This document shows positions 27,301 to 37,549 of a DNA stretch of 38,790 bases, piece by piece (the first letter of the stretch is position 1; the number at the start of each line of letters is the position of its first letter). Both the position numbers and the translations under genes were made by a program. The notes under the pieces are model-generated. The model was given only the letters and a program-made list of their open reading frames with translations. It was not told the origin of the DNA and did no database searches. This stretch comes from Bifidobacterium breve (GTDB lineage: Bacteria > Actinomycetota > Actinomycetes > Nanopelagicales > Nanopelagicaceae): contig CAMCCH010000003.1 in assembly GCA_945873335.1 (NCBI GenBank), positions 1 to 38,790 of the forward strand, written 5' to 3'.

Positions 27301-27756
27301 TTACTCGCCTGGTGTGCCAGTTCCTACAAGGGCTCGTGCAAACCTGCTCAAAGAGATTCTTACGCCGAGATATAAGCCTGGAAGGGTGAGTAAGAAGAGC
27401 GCTCGCGGTGCAATCACAATCTCTGACCAATGGAAAAATGTTTCTTTGTCATTGATCTTCTCAAGTCGAAATAGACCCGTTCCCTTAATTATTTTTCCTG
27501 TATGTAAAACTTCGCAAGAGTGCGGCGGGTTCCATTGTATAACTCGCATTGTATCCAATATCCCAAAAAATTTCTTACTCGGAATTAGCCCGGTGAATGC
27601 TTCGATCTCAGTGCCGATGCCCTCTCTGATTTCAGAGGTAACCCAGACTTTAGTAAGCAACATCCAATTACTTTGAGATTCCCAATCTTGAATTGATGCC
27701 CATGCTTTATCGATTGAAACTGGAAGCTTAACTGTTATTGCTATTGAGTTATTCAT
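27301..27756 (-). CDS. SRPBCC (START-like) family protein
   Basis: MNNSIAITVKLPVSIDKAWASIQDWESQSNWM...VIQWNPPHSCEVLHTGKIIKGTGLFRLEKI.. polyketide cyclase/START-like pattern. Confidence 0.8.
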   Translation of the reverse strand: MNNSIAITVKLPVSIDKAWASIQDWESQSNWMLLTKVWVTSEIREGIGTEIEAFTGLIPSKKFFGILDTMRVIQWNPPHSCEVLHTGKIIKGTGLFRLEKINDKETFFHWSEIVIAPRALFLLTLPGLYLGVRISLSRFARALVGTGTPGE

Positions 27757-28287
27757 TTACGCACACGCACTTATGGCTTGCTCAACAGTTGTGCACCATG
27801 TTACGAGTTCGCGCATTCCTGGTTTTATAAAGTTTTCTGATTCAAGATGGAGGATCAGTTCATGTAGCGGTGAATATAAGCCATAGGGATCTAAAATAAT
27901 TACTGGCTTATTATGAAATTTTAGATACCTGCCAACCCAAATCTCAAAGAATTCTTCAAGTGTGCCCGCCCCGCCTGGCATCGTTATAAAGGCTTGCGAA
28001 ATATCTGTAATCATTGCCTTGCGCTCACCCATTGTTTCTACAATGTGGAGTTCATCGCTATCGTGATCAGCAAATTCAATATCCACTAGCGCTTGCGGGA
28101 TTACACCAATAGTTTTTCCCGAAAACTCTCGAGCACCGCGCGCGACTGCGCCCATCATTGAAATATGGCCACCACCTGTGACAAGTTCCCAATTTTTTTC
28201 ACCGATAGCCTTGCCGAGTTCGTGTGCCAGTTCGACATATTTCTTGTCGATAGTCGGTGATGAGGAGCAAAAGACGGCGATACGCAT
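27757..28287 (-). CDS. TIGR00730 / LOG family Rossmann-fold protein
   Basis: MRIAVFCSSSPTIDKKYVELAHELG, VTGGGHISMMGAVARGA, MPGGAGTLEEFFEIW. Start at 28287 favoured by MRIAVFCSSS and TATTCT at -13..-8. Confidence 0.92.
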   Translation of the reverse strand: MRIAVFCSSSPTIDKKYVELAHELGKAIGEKNWELVTGGGHISMMGAVARGAREFSGKTIGVIPQALVDIEFADHDSDELHIVETMGERKAMITDISQAFITMPGGAGTLEEFFEIWVGRYLKFHNKPVIILDPYGLYSPLHELILHLESENFIKPGMRELVTWCTTVEQAISACA

Positions 28288-28294
28288 GAGAAGA

Positions 28295-28300
28295 AGAATA
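28295..28300 (-). promoter_or_regulatory. Candidate -10 (TATTCT) for leaderless start at 28287
   Basis: Minus strand TATTCTTCTTCTC-ATG. Confidence 0.45.
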
Positions 28301-28305
28301 GGGGT

Positions 28306-28311
28306 TAGGCT
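28306..28311 (+). promoter_or_regulatory. Candidate -10 (TAGGCT) for leaderless start at 28318
   Basis: TAGGCTTGCCTT-ATG. Confidence 0.5.
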
Positions 28312-28317
28312 TGCCTT

Positions 28318-29232
28318 ATGAGTATGCAAGCATCTGGCCACGGAGTAGCGACAATCGCCAGTGGAGTAGTTCTCGATACATGGTTTCCGCAACCAACTCT
28401 GAGTGGGCTACCTGCAGTTCCGTCGGATTTACAAGCCTTAGTTGGTATTGATGCAATTCGCGGAGTTTCAAAAGAACTTGTAAGTATTGAGATTGATTTA
28501 GATAAAGCACCAACGTCTGTCAGTGATGCTTATCTTCGCCTCCACTTACTCTCACATCGCCTTGTGAAACCTCATGGTCTCAACCTCGATGGAATATTTG
28601 GAATTCTCAATAATGTTGTATGGACTTCCTATGGTCCGTGCGCTGTCGAAGGTTTTGAGATAACTCGCGCAAAACTCAAAGCTGCATATGGCAATGTGAA
28701 TGTCTTTGGAATAGATAAATTTCCACGCATGGTTGATTACGTAATTCCTAGTGGTGTTCGTATTGCTGATGCTGATCGAGTCCGACTTGGTGCTCACCTT
28801 GCACATGGCACAACAGTGATGCACGAAGGATTTGTAAATTTCAATGCGGGAACTCTAGGTACATCTATGGTTGAAGGGCGCATTTCTGCTGGCGTTATAG
28901 TCGATGATGGAAGCGATATTGGCGGTGGTGCATCGATTATGGGCACACTCAGCGGTGGTGGAAAGCAAGTAATTTCAATTGGAAAGAAATGTTTACTCGG
29001 AGCTAATTCCGGACTTGGAATTTCTCTAGGCGAAAATTGTGTTATCGAAGCAGGCACATACATCACTGCTGCGGCAAAGGTTCGACTCCCTGATGGTGAG
29101 ATTGTAAAAGCTGGAACTCTCTCTGGTGCCAATAATTTATTGTTTCGCCGAAACTCTCAAGATGGTTGCTTAGAAGTAATTATGCGTACTGGTTCTTGGG
29201 GTGGACTCAACTCACTTCTGCACGCTGACTAA
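28318..29232 (+). CDS. dapD: 2,3,4,5-tetrahydropyridine-2,6-dicarboxylate N-succinyltransferase
   Basis: Actinobacterial Dap[49 protein letters not shown], hexapeptide repeats. Confidence 0.94.
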   Translation: MSMQASGHGVATIASGVVLDTWFPQPTLSGLPAVPSDLQALVGIDAIRGVSKELVSIEIDLDKAPTSVSDAYLRLHLLSHRLVKPHGLNLDGIFGILNNVVWTSYGPCAVEGFEITRAKLKAAYGNVNVFGIDKFPRMVDYVIPSGVRIADADRVRLGAHLAHGTTVMHEGFVNFNAGTLGTSMVEGRISAGVIVDDGSDIGGGASIMGTLSGGGKQVISIGKKCLLGANSGLGISLGENCVIEAGTYITAAAKVRLPDGEIVKAGTLSGANNLLFRRNSQDGCLEVIMRTGSWGGLNSLLHAD

Positions 29233-30435
29233 TTCAAACCAAGCAGATGGAATCTTTGTTCGACTTCTAAACGTTTCTCCACGCAAAAGAACTTCAACAC
29301 CTGCACTCGATACAGCTCTAATCATCGCAACCGTTCCGGTGGAATTTTTATTGACAATTTCCAATGTTGCAACATCGGGAAGCAGAAATGCCGCGGCAAC
29401 TATCTCTTGAGAAACTGTGCGATCCCATTTAGCATAGCGAGGATTGAGTGCAATATCGACACTTGCCGAATCTGGAACACTCAATGCAAATAATCGTTCA
29501 CTCCCCCAAGCGTTGATCGCCGATTCTGTTTGGCCACCACTAGAGGATGAGAAATAGGCAGTTATAGGCAAGCCCTTCATCGTTACTACAATTCCTGTTG
29601 AATCACTCGACATAGTTGCATCTACTGCTTCTTTCCAAAATTTTCCATAAAACGGTTCACTCTCTTTTGCAAACCCGATAAAACTTTGGTCAGAAATAGA
29701 GTCATATAAATTGCAATCACAGGAGCTCTTTATAGTTCCAATTTTACTTAGAGCATAAGTACGTGAAGCGATTGCTTGTGCTTGCAGCGCTGCTGCTGGC
29801 CAAGAAGATGGGACCTCTCCGATTCCATAGAGGTATTCATCGTGTAAACGTAATGAATTTGTTGCTTCAATGAAATATTTTCCCTCTTTTGTACGAACCG
29901 ACTTTAATTGAATTTGGCCATATCTATATTTCAAAGTTCCTTTGGGGTTGGTTACCGAAACAGTTGCACTCTCTCCACTCCATCGGAGTGTGAATTCTCG
30001 GTTTCGCGTTATTAGTTGGCTCTTCTTACCTGTCATCGATGTGAGAGAAATCTGTGAGCCAGAGATAGAGAATGAAAATGAACTCTTAGACGGAATCTGT
30101 GCCACCGCTTTATCGTTTGAGATAAATGCACTTATTGTTGAATTAGGTGTTGACGTTGCAATTTTGATGCTTTTGAGTAAGTGACCAATATTTACTCGAA
30201 TTGTTTGTGTATCCGGTAGCGACTCAATTTCAACGCCCGAGTAGTAATACTGAAGGATTGAAATAGGTGTTTGGCCAGCGAGGGCCATTGATCGTGCACC
30301 TATTTGACTCATTCCAACGCCGTGGCCATAACCAGAGCCGCGAAAGGAAAATGTGGTGGGAATATCAGTTGCGTGGGCTTGCGGAAGAAATAGCTGAAGA
30401 GAAAGTATTGCAATAAGGCTCTTAGAGATCCTCAT
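29212..30435 (-). CDS. SpoIID/LytB domain protein
   Basis: [60 protein letters not shown]-terminal signal-like segment [22 protein letters not shown]. Confidence 0.9.
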   Translation of the reverse strand: MRISKSLIAILSLQLFLPQAHATDIPTTFSFRGSGYGHGVGMSQIGARSMALAGQTPISILQYYYSGVEIESLPDTQTIRVNIGHLLKSIKIATSTPNSTISAFISNDKAVAQIPSKSSFSFSISGSQISLTSMTGKKSQLITRNREFTLRWSGESATVSVTNPKGTLKYRYGQIQLKSVRTKEGKYFIEATNSLRLHDEYLYGIGEVPSSWPAAALQAQAIASRTYALSKIGTIKSSCDCNLYDSISDQSFIGFAKESEPFYGKFWKEAVDATMSSDSTGIVVTMKGLPITAYFSSSSGGQTESAINAWGSERLFALSVPDSASVDIALNPRYAKWDRTVSQEIVAAAFLLPDVATLEIVNKNSTGTVAMIRAVSSAGVEVLLRGETFRSRTKIPSAWFELVSVQK

Positions 30436-31252
30436 CGACAACTGCGCTCTTTCCGAGATGAAGAAATTCTTGGTAGGCATCAATTACTGTATTTGGCTCA
30501 CCACGTTGAACAAGTTTGCCTTTGTGTAGCCAAGCGATGTCATTACAGGTTTCTCGTAGCGTTCTCATAGCGTGGCTAACCAAAATAAGTGCACGATCTT
30601 CACTGCGCAATTCCTTTATTCTGTTGAGACTTTTTTCCTTGAATTTTGCATCTCCAGTACTCAGTGCTTCATCTACTATGAGAATATCTGGACGAACAGT
30701 TGCTGCCACTGAAAAAGCTAGACGGGCATACATTCCAGAGGAATAGCTGCGCATTGGTGAATCAATCGCTTCTCCCAATTCAGAAAAATCAGCGATTTCA
30801 TCAAAATGTTGCTCAATCTCATCGCGACTCATTCCAGCGGCCAGGCCACCAAGGAGTACGTTGTCGCGACCAGACATTGCAGGATTGAAACCAACTCCAA
30901 GTGCGAGCAGAGTGCTTACGCTTCCATACACTTCAACTCGTCCTTGAGATGGAGGCAAGATTCCTGCAATAACGCGCATCAAGGAAGATTTTCCTGCACC
31001 GTTAGTACCAATTACTCCTAATACTTGACCATACTCAATATCAAGATTTACATCATCGAGAGCGCGAATAGTTCTTGTCTGCTTGCCACCAAGACTTTTT
31101 AGTCGCGCCTTGAGAGTTGGTCTGCGATCTATCGCAGTTGTGTATGTAAGACCAAGATTGCGAACTGAAACCGCAACTTCATTGGTAACCAATGGTGTGT
31201 TAGAGACGGACGGCAAATTCACGCTCCCTTGATAGGAAGAAATATGTACCAA
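30422..31252 (-). CDS. Polysaccharide ABC exporter ATP-binding protein (Wzt/TagH-like, short form)
   Basis: GVIGTNGAGKSSLMRVIAGILPPSQGRVEVYG, MRSYSSGMYARLAFSVA, DILIVDEALSTGD. Confidence 0.92.
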   Translation of the reverse strand: MVHISSYQGSVNLPSVSNTPLVTNEVAVSVRNLGLTYTTAIDRRPTLKARLKSLGGKQTRTIRALDDVNLDIEYGQVLGVIGTNGAGKSSLMRVIAGILPPSQGRVEVYGSVSTLLALGVGFNPAMSGRDNVLLGGLAAGMSRDEIEQHFDEIADFSELGEAIDSPMRSYSSGMYARLAFSVAATVRPDILIVDEALSTGDAKFKEKSLNRIKELRSEDRALILVSHAMRTLRETCNDIAWLHKGKLVQRGEPNTVIDAYQEFLHLGKSAVVDEDL

Positions 31253-32027
31253 CTAGAAAAATTCCCAATGCCCAAGCAAGGCCTTGAAGCATGCTCGATG
31301 TTTCAGGAACTTGTGAATGAACCACTGCTTTAGACCAAGAATCTAAGATCGGAAATAGTGGATTGAAAATTTCTAATGCACGTAGTTTTGGAGACAGACT
31401 AGAGGCTTCATAAAGAATTGGTGAAAGATAGAGCAGCGTCCGTGTCAGATACGGTAAGAAACTAGTTATATCTCGAAAATAAACATTTACACATGAAATA
31501 GTGATTGCAACACCTAATGCGAAAAGCATTGTTATGAAAAATACAGGAATTGCCCAAAGCATCTCCCATCCAAAGGGAAGACCAATAATCGTTCTCATCA
31601 CTAGAAAAACTAAAAGAGTCGGTAGGAACTTAAAGAGCGCAATAATTGTCGCTGATATCGGAAGCATGATGCGCGGGAATGCGGTGTTGAGAATTAGACG
31701 TTGTCCAGCCGTTACTGATTTGACGCCACCTGTAAGGCTATTGCTTACTAAATAAAACAAAAACAAACTAGCTGTTAGATGGCCGTATCGAGTTGAATCA
31801 CTACTGCCGCCAATAATGACAATAAGTAGGAAATAGACAGCGGAGAGCAGCAATGGGTTGAGGACTAACCATAATTGCCCAAAGACTGAATCAAAATGCT
31901 GTTCTCGTAATTCAGATTTTGAGTACTGAGAAATAAAAGTTCGACGTGCCCACAGCGATTTCCAATAGCGACCTAGCGGGGGAAGGCCTGCCCGGAATGG
32001 TTCGTAGACTTGAAGTGGGGCACTCAT
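31200..32027 (-). CDS. Polysaccharide ABC exporter permease (Wzm/TagG-like, ABC-2 type)
   Basis: LRVYKSLW-type N-terminus, FGQLWLVLNPLLLSAVYFLLIVIIG, six hydrophobic helices, YFRDITSFLPYLTRTLLYLSPILY. Confidence 0.92.
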   Translation of the reverse strand: MSAPLQVYEPFRAGLPPLGRYWKSLWARRTFISQYSKSELREQHFDSVFGQLWLVLNPLLLSAVYFLLIVIIGGSSDSTRYGHLTASLFLFYLVSNSLTGGVKSVTAGQRLILNTAFPRIMLPISATIIALFKFLPTLLVFLVMRTIIGLPFGWEMLWAIPVFFITMLFALGVAITISCVNVYFRDITSFLPYLTRTLLYLSPILYEASSLSPKLRALEIFNPLFPILDSWSKAVVHSQVPETSSMLQGLAWALGIFLVGTYFFLSREREFAVRL

Positions 32028-32034
32028 AGATGAA

Positions 32035-32040
32035 AGGTTA
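32035..32040 (-). promoter_or_regulatory. Candidate -10 (TAACCT) for leaderless start at 32027
   Basis: Minus strand TAACCTTTCATCT-ATG. Confidence 0.45.
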
Positions 32041-32065
32041 CCTCAGCGAGGCATGGAGATATGTC

Positions 32066-33067
32066 TTACTTGGCCTTAGGGGCAAGTGATTTAGGTGAAG
32101 TAATGAATCCAATGCCCCATGAAATATGCATCGTCAGCAAAATAAGAGGCATGCAGATGATTTCACCGATAGATCGAGCAATTCGAAATGATGCAAGCAA
32201 AATAAAGGATAGATAGATTGCTAACGGAACTATAAATATTGTTGAAAAAAATAAACTCATCAGAATTGAAAGTGAACTTCCCAGCACGGCAATAGGTGGT
32301 GCAAGATAGCGATAATTGATTGTTCCTTGATGAGTACGCGAGACAACCCTGCGCCAGCGCCCATAATTGAAATATTGCTTTGCAAGTGCAAGCACAGTTG
32401 AGCGTGGTCTATACGTTACAACAAGTCGTGGATCAAAATAGATCTTTCCTCCAGCATTGCGCAATCTGTGATTGAGTTCCCAATCTTGTGCACGTGTAAA
32501 TCTCTCATCAAAGCCACCAGCTGCAAGTAATGCCTCTTTTCTAAATGCTCCTAGATAAACAGTATCTACCTCGCCAGCAGCGCCTCCTGTATGAAAGCGC
32601 GATGCACCAACACCGAGTGCGCTCTTCATTGCGCGAGCAACTCCACGTTCAAAAAGCGTCCGACCTTGTGCATCCATCACTCCACCAACATTTACTGCGC
32701 CGGTTTCTTCAATAATCTTCGAGACTAGAGATAAATAATTATTTGGTATCTGTGAATGACCATCTACTCGAACAACGATTGAATACTTTGTGGCTGCAAT
32801 TGCAATGTTGAGAGCACTAGCTGTTCGACCACTTGGATTTTCGACAAGAACTATTCGTGAATCCTTATCGGCAAGGGCTTGTGCAATCTTTTCTGTTCCA
32901 TCATGAGATGGCCCGATAGCAAGAATTATTTCGATATCTCCTAAGTAATCCTGAGAAAGTATCGATCGAAGCGACTTTTCAAGATGATCCGCTTCATTGA
33001 GAACTGGCAGGATGATAGATATCTGACGCTTCGGTGAGCCATATAACTCATTTGCTGATGTCGTCAT
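32066..33067 (-). CDS. Glycosyltransferase family 2 (ExoA-like)
   Basis: ISIILPVLNEADHLEKSLRSILSQDYLGDIEIILAIGPSHDGT, RVDGHSQIP, FDERFTRAQDWELNHRLR; C-terminal TM helices. Confidence 0.9.
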   Translation of the reverse strand: MTTSANELYGSPKRQISIILPVLNEADHLEKSLRSILSQDYLGDIEIILAIGPSHDGTEKIAQALADKDSRIVLVENPSGRTASALNIAIAATKYSIVVRVDGHSQIPNNYLSLVSKIIEETGAVNVGGVMDAQGRTLFERGVARAMKSALGVGASRFHTGGAAGEVDTVYLGAFRKEALLAAGGFDERFTRAQDWELNHRLRNAGGKIYFDPRLVVTYRPRSTVLALAKQYFNYGRWRRVVSRTHQGTINYRYLAPPIAVLGSSLSILMSLFFSTIFIVPLAIYLSFILLASFRIARSIGEIICMPLILLTMHISWGIGFITSPKSLAPKAK

Positions 33068-33091
33068 AACCCCTCCACCGTATCGCCCAAG

Positions 33092-33097
33092 TACGCT
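33092..33097 (+). promoter_or_regulatory. Candidate -10 (TACGCT) for leaderless start at 33104
   Basis: TACGCTCTCCTT-GTG. Confidence 0.5.
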
Positions 33098-33103
33098 CTC
33101 CTT

Positions 33104-34216
33104 GTGAAAGCGACGCGAACGATTCGGATAATTACCTCACTCTCTGTGGGCATCATTCTCCTTTCAACATTCTCTTGGCTTGCACTTGGCCAAGTGAGCG
33201 GTTCTATCGATCGCATTGATGTATTCGGTGGCTTAAAATCTCGCCCTGAAAAAACTTCCAAGGCTCTCAATTATCTCTTAGTTGGTTCAGATACTCGAGA
33301 AGGTTTGACTAAAGAACAACAGAAATTATTGCGTGTAGGTAGCACGAAGACAGCTGCTGGTGGTCGCTCAGACACAATGCTTCTAGTGCACATTAGTAAA
33401 GAGCGCGATAAAGCCATGATTATTTCAATCCCCCGCGATTCACTTGTAACTGTCCCTGCGCACACAAGCATGGATGGAAAATCCCAAATAGGCGCAACAC
33501 AAGCGAAGATAAATGCTGCCTTTGCTTGGGGTGGTGCACCTTTACTTATCCAAACTTTCGAAGCAAAATCTAATCTAAAAATTGATCACTACATTGAAGT
33601 TAGTTTTGCAGGATTTGCTGGGATAGTGGATGCAATTGGCGGTATCGAAGTCTGTACAAAGCGAGATATTGATGATCCCCAGAGTCACCTCGTTCTTCCA
33701 GCCGGAGTTCATACACTCAATGGAATTGAATCTCTAAAGTATGTGCGCACTCGAGATTTTGATGGAATGGGCGATCTTGGGCGTATGCAACGTCAGCAAC
33801 AATTTATGAGCGCCGTTCTACGTAAAGCCACAAGTACTGGTGTTCTTCTCAACCCAATAAAATTAGTCAATTTTTTCAATGCAACTATCGCAAGTCTAAA
33901 GACTGATTCAAATCTTAATCAAGATGATTTACTCACTCTTGCAAAGCAGATGAAAAATCTTTCTCCGGGTAAAGTTCGCACACTAACAATTCCTTTAGGT
34001 AATACCAATGCCCGAGTACCTGGAGTGGGTTCCGTTGTTACATGGGATTCAGTCCTTGCTCCAGAGCTATTTCAAAGACTCCGCGATGATTTACCTATTG
34101 TTGATGAGGTCACTCCATCACCATCAGCTAGTTCAACAACTACTCCTAAAGTAACTATCGTTGATAAATTCAAGACACGAACAGCCGATGAAGATCCATG
34201 TGGTGCGCTCAAATAG
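33104..34216 (+). CDS. LCP (LytR-CpsA-Psr) family protein
   Basis: LLVGSDTREG, GGRSDTMLLVHISKERDKAMIISIPRDSLV, FAGIVDAIGGIEVC, LKYVRTRDFDGMGDLGRMQRQQQF. Confidence 0.93.
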   Translation: MKATRTIRIITSLSVGIILLSTFSWLALGQVSGSIDRIDVFGGLKSRPEKTSKALNYLLVGSDTREGLTKEQQKLLRVGSTKTAAGGRSDTMLLVHISKERDKAMIISIPRDSLVTVPAHTSMDGKSQIGATQAKINAAFAWGGAPLLIQTFEAKSNLKIDHYIEVSFAGFAGIVDAIGGIEVCTKRDIDDPQSHLVLPAGVHTLNGIESLKYVRTRDFDGMGDLGRMQRQQQFMSAVLRKATSTGVLLNPIKLVNFFNATIASLKTDSNLNQDDLLTLAKQMKNLSPGKVRTLTIPLGNTNARVPGVGSVVTWDSVLAPELFQRLRDDLPIVDEVTPSPSASSTTTPKVTIVDKFKTRTADEDPCGALK

Positions 34217-34217
34217 A

Positions 34218-34223
34218 TAGACT
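34218..34223 (+). promoter_or_regulatory. Candidate -10 (TAGACT) for leaderless start at 34230
   Basis: TAGACTGACGAT-ATG. Confidence 0.45.
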
Positions 34224-34229
34224 GACGAT

Positions 34230-35540
34230 ATGACCCTCAAGCTCTCTGTCGTTGGTACAGGTTATTTAGGCGCGACTCACGCAGCCTGTATGTCCTCTCT
34301 TGGTTTCACAGTTGTTGGTGTCGATACAGATGCACAAAAGATTGCTCAACTCTCTCGTGGTGAACTTCCATTCTATGAACCAGGTTTAGACACACTTCTT
34401 GCTAGCGAAATAAAGACAGGCAGACTGACTTTTACGACAGATTTTTCTGCTGTAGCTGATGCTGATGTGCATTTCATTTGTGTTGGAACTCCGCAGAGTA
34501 AAGATGGTCTTGCTGCAGATCTAACCTATGTAAAAGCATCCGTTGCAGCAATTGCGCCATATTTGAAAAGTGGATCATTAGTTGTCGGTAAATCAACTGT
34601 CCCAGTTGGAACTGCTCAGATGTTGCGTGATCAATTAGCAAAGAGTGCACCTAAGGCAGACCTTGCCTGGAATCCAGAGTTTCTACGTGAAGGATTTGCT
34701 GTCGAAGATACTTTGACTCCCAATCGTCTCGTCGTTGGCGTAGCAAATGATCGTGCAGAGGCAATTCTCAAAGAGGTTTATGCCCCTGTCATCGCACTTG
34801 GAACTCCGTGGATACGCGCAGATCTTCCAACTGCCGAGCTAGTAAAGGTTGCAGCTAACTCTTTTCTGGCGACAAAGATTTCATTTATTAATGCAATGGC
34901 TGAGGTTTGTGAAGCAGCAGGTGGTGATGTCACAGTCCTTGCGAAAGCGATTGGATATGACCCTCGTATCGGAAATAGATTCTTGCAGGCAGGAATTGGT
35001 TTCGGTGGCGGTTGCCTTCCAAAAGATATTCGCGCATTCATGGCTCGCGCAGAGGAGTTAGGCGCAAAGCAGGCACTTGAATTCCTGCGAGAGATTGACC
35101 AAATCAATTTACGTGCTCGCCAGAGAGTTATCGATGTTGTGCGCGCTGACTTATCTGAGGATCTCACTAAATATAAAATTGCGGTTCTTGGTGCAACTTT
35201 CAAACCAGATAGTGATGATGTTCGCGATTCCCCAGCACTAGATATCGCTGCGCAATTACATGCTGCTGGTGCAAAAGTTGTTGTACATGACCCTAAGGGA
35301 ATTGAACCTGCACGCAAGCGTTTCCCAACTCTGGCATTCGAAGAGGATGTAAGAGTCGCAGTCAAAGATGCAGATGCGATTTTGCACTTGACTGAATGGA
35401 AGGAATATCGAGAGCTAGATCCTGGCGCGATAGGTCAACTTGTAAAGTCAAAATTCCTCATTGATGGGCGAAATATGCTCGATCGTGAGAAGTGGCGTAG
35501 TGCAGGATGGCGAGTTCACGCATTGGGGCGCACCGATTAA
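34230..35540 (+). CDS. ugd: UDP-glucose 6-dehydrogenase
   Basis: LSVVGTGYLGATHAACMSSLGFTVVGVD, GKSTVPVGTA, NPEFLREG, GIGFGGGCLPKD (catalytic Cys), LGATFKPDSDDVRDSPAL. Confidence 0.95.
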   Translation: MTLKLSVVGTGYLGATHAACMSSLGFTVVGVDTDAQKIAQLSRGELPFYEPGLDTLLASEIKTGRLTFTTDFSAVADADVHFICVGTPQSKDGLAADLTYVKASVAAIAPYLKSGSLVVGKSTVPVGTAQMLRDQLAKSAPKADLAWNPEFLREGFAVEDTLTPNRLVVGVANDRAEAILKEVYAPVIALGTPWIRADLPTAELVKVAANSFLATKISFINAMAEVCEAAGGDVTVLAKAIGYDPRIGNRFLQAGIGFGGGCLPKDIRAFMARAEELGAKQALEFLREIDQINLRARQRVIDVVRADLSEDLTKYKIAVLGATFKPDSDDVRDSPALDIAAQLHAAGAKVVVHDPKGIEPARKRFPTLAFEEDVRVAVKDADAILHLTEWKEYRELDPGAIGQLVKSKFLIDGRNMLDREKWRSAGWRVHALGRTD

Positions 35541-35931
35541 TTCGCAAGAAGATATTGATGCAGTTCTTGCTATGAAAACATGGGCTGTAGTTGGACTTGG
35601 AAATAATCCTGAGCGCGCAGCATTTGGAGTAGCAAAATTATTACAAAATAAAGGCCATCGGATTATTCCGGTTTATCCACGATCAGAGATAGTTCATGGA
35701 GAAGTCGGATATAAAACACTCGCAGAGATTCCTACTCCTGTAGATGTTGTTGATTGCTTTGTAAATTCAAAATTAGTTGGCAAGGTCGTCGATGAAGCGA
35801 TAGCAATTGGTGCAAAAGCAGTCTGGCTTCAATTAGATGTTATTGATGATGAAGCAGTTACAAGAGCGAAAGATGCAGGTCTAATTGCAATTATGGATCG
35901 TTGTCCTGCTATCGAATATCAAAATAGGTAA
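35500..35931 (+). CDS. CoA-binding domain protein (YccU-like)
   Basis: KTWAVVGLGNNPERAAFGVAKLLQNKGHRIIPVYP...VDVVDCFVNSKLVGKVVDEAIAIGAKAVWLQLDVID. GTG start at 35500 assumed. Confidence 0.85.
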   Translation: MQDGEFTHWGAPINSQEDIDAVLAMKTWAVVGLGNNPERAAFGVAKLLQNKGHRIIPVYPRSEIVHGEVGYKTLAEIPTPVDVVDCFVNSKLVGKVVDEAIAIGAKAVWLQLDVIDDEAVTRAKDAGLIAIMDRCPAIEYQNR

Positions 35932-35932
35932 A

Positions 35933-36439
35933 TCAAAAACCGGTCTTCTGATTTCGCTTAGCACTAAGACTGGCACCTTTTGCTTTTGCCTCTGAATTCA
36001 AATCTTCTAACGCCTTACTTACTTTCGATGAAATATCTTTATCGCTGATACCTAGAATTCGAGCAGCTAATAGCGCTGCATTCTTTGCATTACCAACTCC
36101 CACTGTTGCAACCGGTACGCCTGCTGGCATTTGAACGATAGAAAGAAGTGAATCCATTCCATCAAGATTTTTGAGAGCAACTGGAACACCGATTACAGGG
36201 AGGGCGGTAAGGGATGCAACCATTCCTGGTAAATGAGCGGCGCCACCAGCACCAGCAATAATTACTTTGAATCCTTTACTTGCAGCACTTTGTGCAAACT
36301 CAACCATTTCAAGTGGCATGCGATGAGCTGATACAACTTCAGCGCTATATGAGATTCCGAGGGAATCAAGAACCTTTGCTGCATCTTCCATGATTGGCCA
36401 ATCAGAATCTGATCCCATGATGATTGCTACATCACTCAT
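35933..36439 (-). CDS. purE: 5-(carboxyamino)imidazole ribonucleotide mutase
   Basis: [67 protein letters not shown]. Confidence 0.96.
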   Translation of the reverse strand: MSDVAIIMGSDSDWPIMEDAAKVLDSLGISYSAEVVSAHRMPLEMVEFAQSAASKGFKVIIAGAGGAAHLPGMVASLTALPVIGVPVALKNLDGMDSLLSIVQMPAGVPVATVGVGNAKNAALLAARILGISDKDISSKVSKALEDLNSEAKAKGASLSAKRNQKTGF

Positions 36440-37544
36440 CAATCTCTCCACTCAGATAGGCCAAAGCATGTTCTACATCTGCACGTAATTCTACGAGATG
36501 ATCGCCCAAAGCGTTAATGTGGCCAATCTTTCGCCCTGGTTTCACCTCTTTTTTATAGTGGTGGAACTTGATATCTGGGTTGCGCGCCATCAAATGTAAA
36601 TATGGACGATACATATCTTCTTTTTCTCCACCAAGAATATTTCCCATAACGACATTGCGCGCTGTCATAGAAGGATCCCCAAGGGGTAAATCAAGAACTG
36701 CTCTTAGATGTTGTTCGAATTGTGAAGTTTTTGCACCATCGATTGTCCAGTGGCCAGAGTTATGTGGGCGCATTGCAAGTTCATTTATATAAAGTTCATC
36801 ACCGCGGACAAACATTTCAACAGCCATAACTCCAACAACTCCAACATGGGCGGCAATATCAAGCGCTAGTTTTTGCGCCTTTTCGCTGAGCTCATCAGAT
36901 AGATCGGGTGCTGGAGTAATTGTCATCGTGCATATGCCATCTTTTTGAACTGTTTGAGTCGGTGTCCATGTGCTTGCCTGTCCATGTGGTGAGCGAGCCA
37001 CCATAACTGCAATTTCGAAGTCGAAATCGATGAGTTCTTCTACGAGAAGTTGATTTGTTTCTTCCAAAATCTCCTCTAGTTGATCTAAGGAATTTACTTT
37101 CCAGACTCCCCTACCGTCATATCCACCTGATATTGATTTGGCAATTACAGGAAATTGCTTTACTTCATCCGCTTTGGAAATTACCTGCCATCTAGGTGCC
37201 GGAAAATCTTTGAGAAAGTCTCGCATTAGAGCCTTATTCTGGGAATATACAAATGAGCCTGAACTAGGGCGTACGACTACTCCATGATTTTCTAAGGATT
37301 TGATAATTGATAATGGGATAAGTTCATGTTCAAAAGTAATCACATCACACTTTTTTGCAAATTCCCGAACAGCTTCTAAATCACGAAAATCTCCGATTAC
37401 TGAATTAGTAATCTGTGCTGCAGAATCATTTTTATCTGCAGCGAGTAAGAGTAAATCGATTCCAAGCGCCGTGGCCGGTGCCACCATCATGCGTGCTAAC
37501 TGACCAGCACCAATAACACCAACTGTTGGAAAGGAGCTTTTCAC
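36432..37544 (-). CDS. purK: 5-(carboxyamino)imidazole ribonucleotide synthase
   Basis: [73 protein letters not shown] start. Confidence 0.96.
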   Translation of the reverse strand: MKSSFPTVGVIGAGQLARMMVAPATALGIDLLLLAADKNDSAAQITNSVIGDFRDLEAVREFAKKCDVITFEHELIPLSIIKSLENHGVVVRPSSGSFVYSQNKALMRDFLKDFPAPRWQVISKADEVKQFPVIAKSISGGYDGRGVWKVNSLDQLEEILEETNQLLVEELIDFDFEIAVMVARSPHGQASTWTPTQTVQKDGICTMTITPAPDLSDELSEKAQKLALDIAAHVGVVGVMAVEMFVRGDELYINELAMRPHNSGHWTIDGAKTSQFEQHLRAVLDLPLGDPSMTARNVVMGNILGGEKEDMYRPYLHLMARNPDIKFHHYKKEVKPGRKIGHINALGDHLVELRADVEHALAYLSGEIDE

Positions 37545-37549
37545 GAGAG

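Noticed and set aside
27290-27430. N-terminal extension of the sigma4-like ORF (MVRDCDCTASALL...)
   Set aside because: It lies antiphase inside the SRPBCC gene, with no conserved-looking sequence; MSEPQSV start is better.
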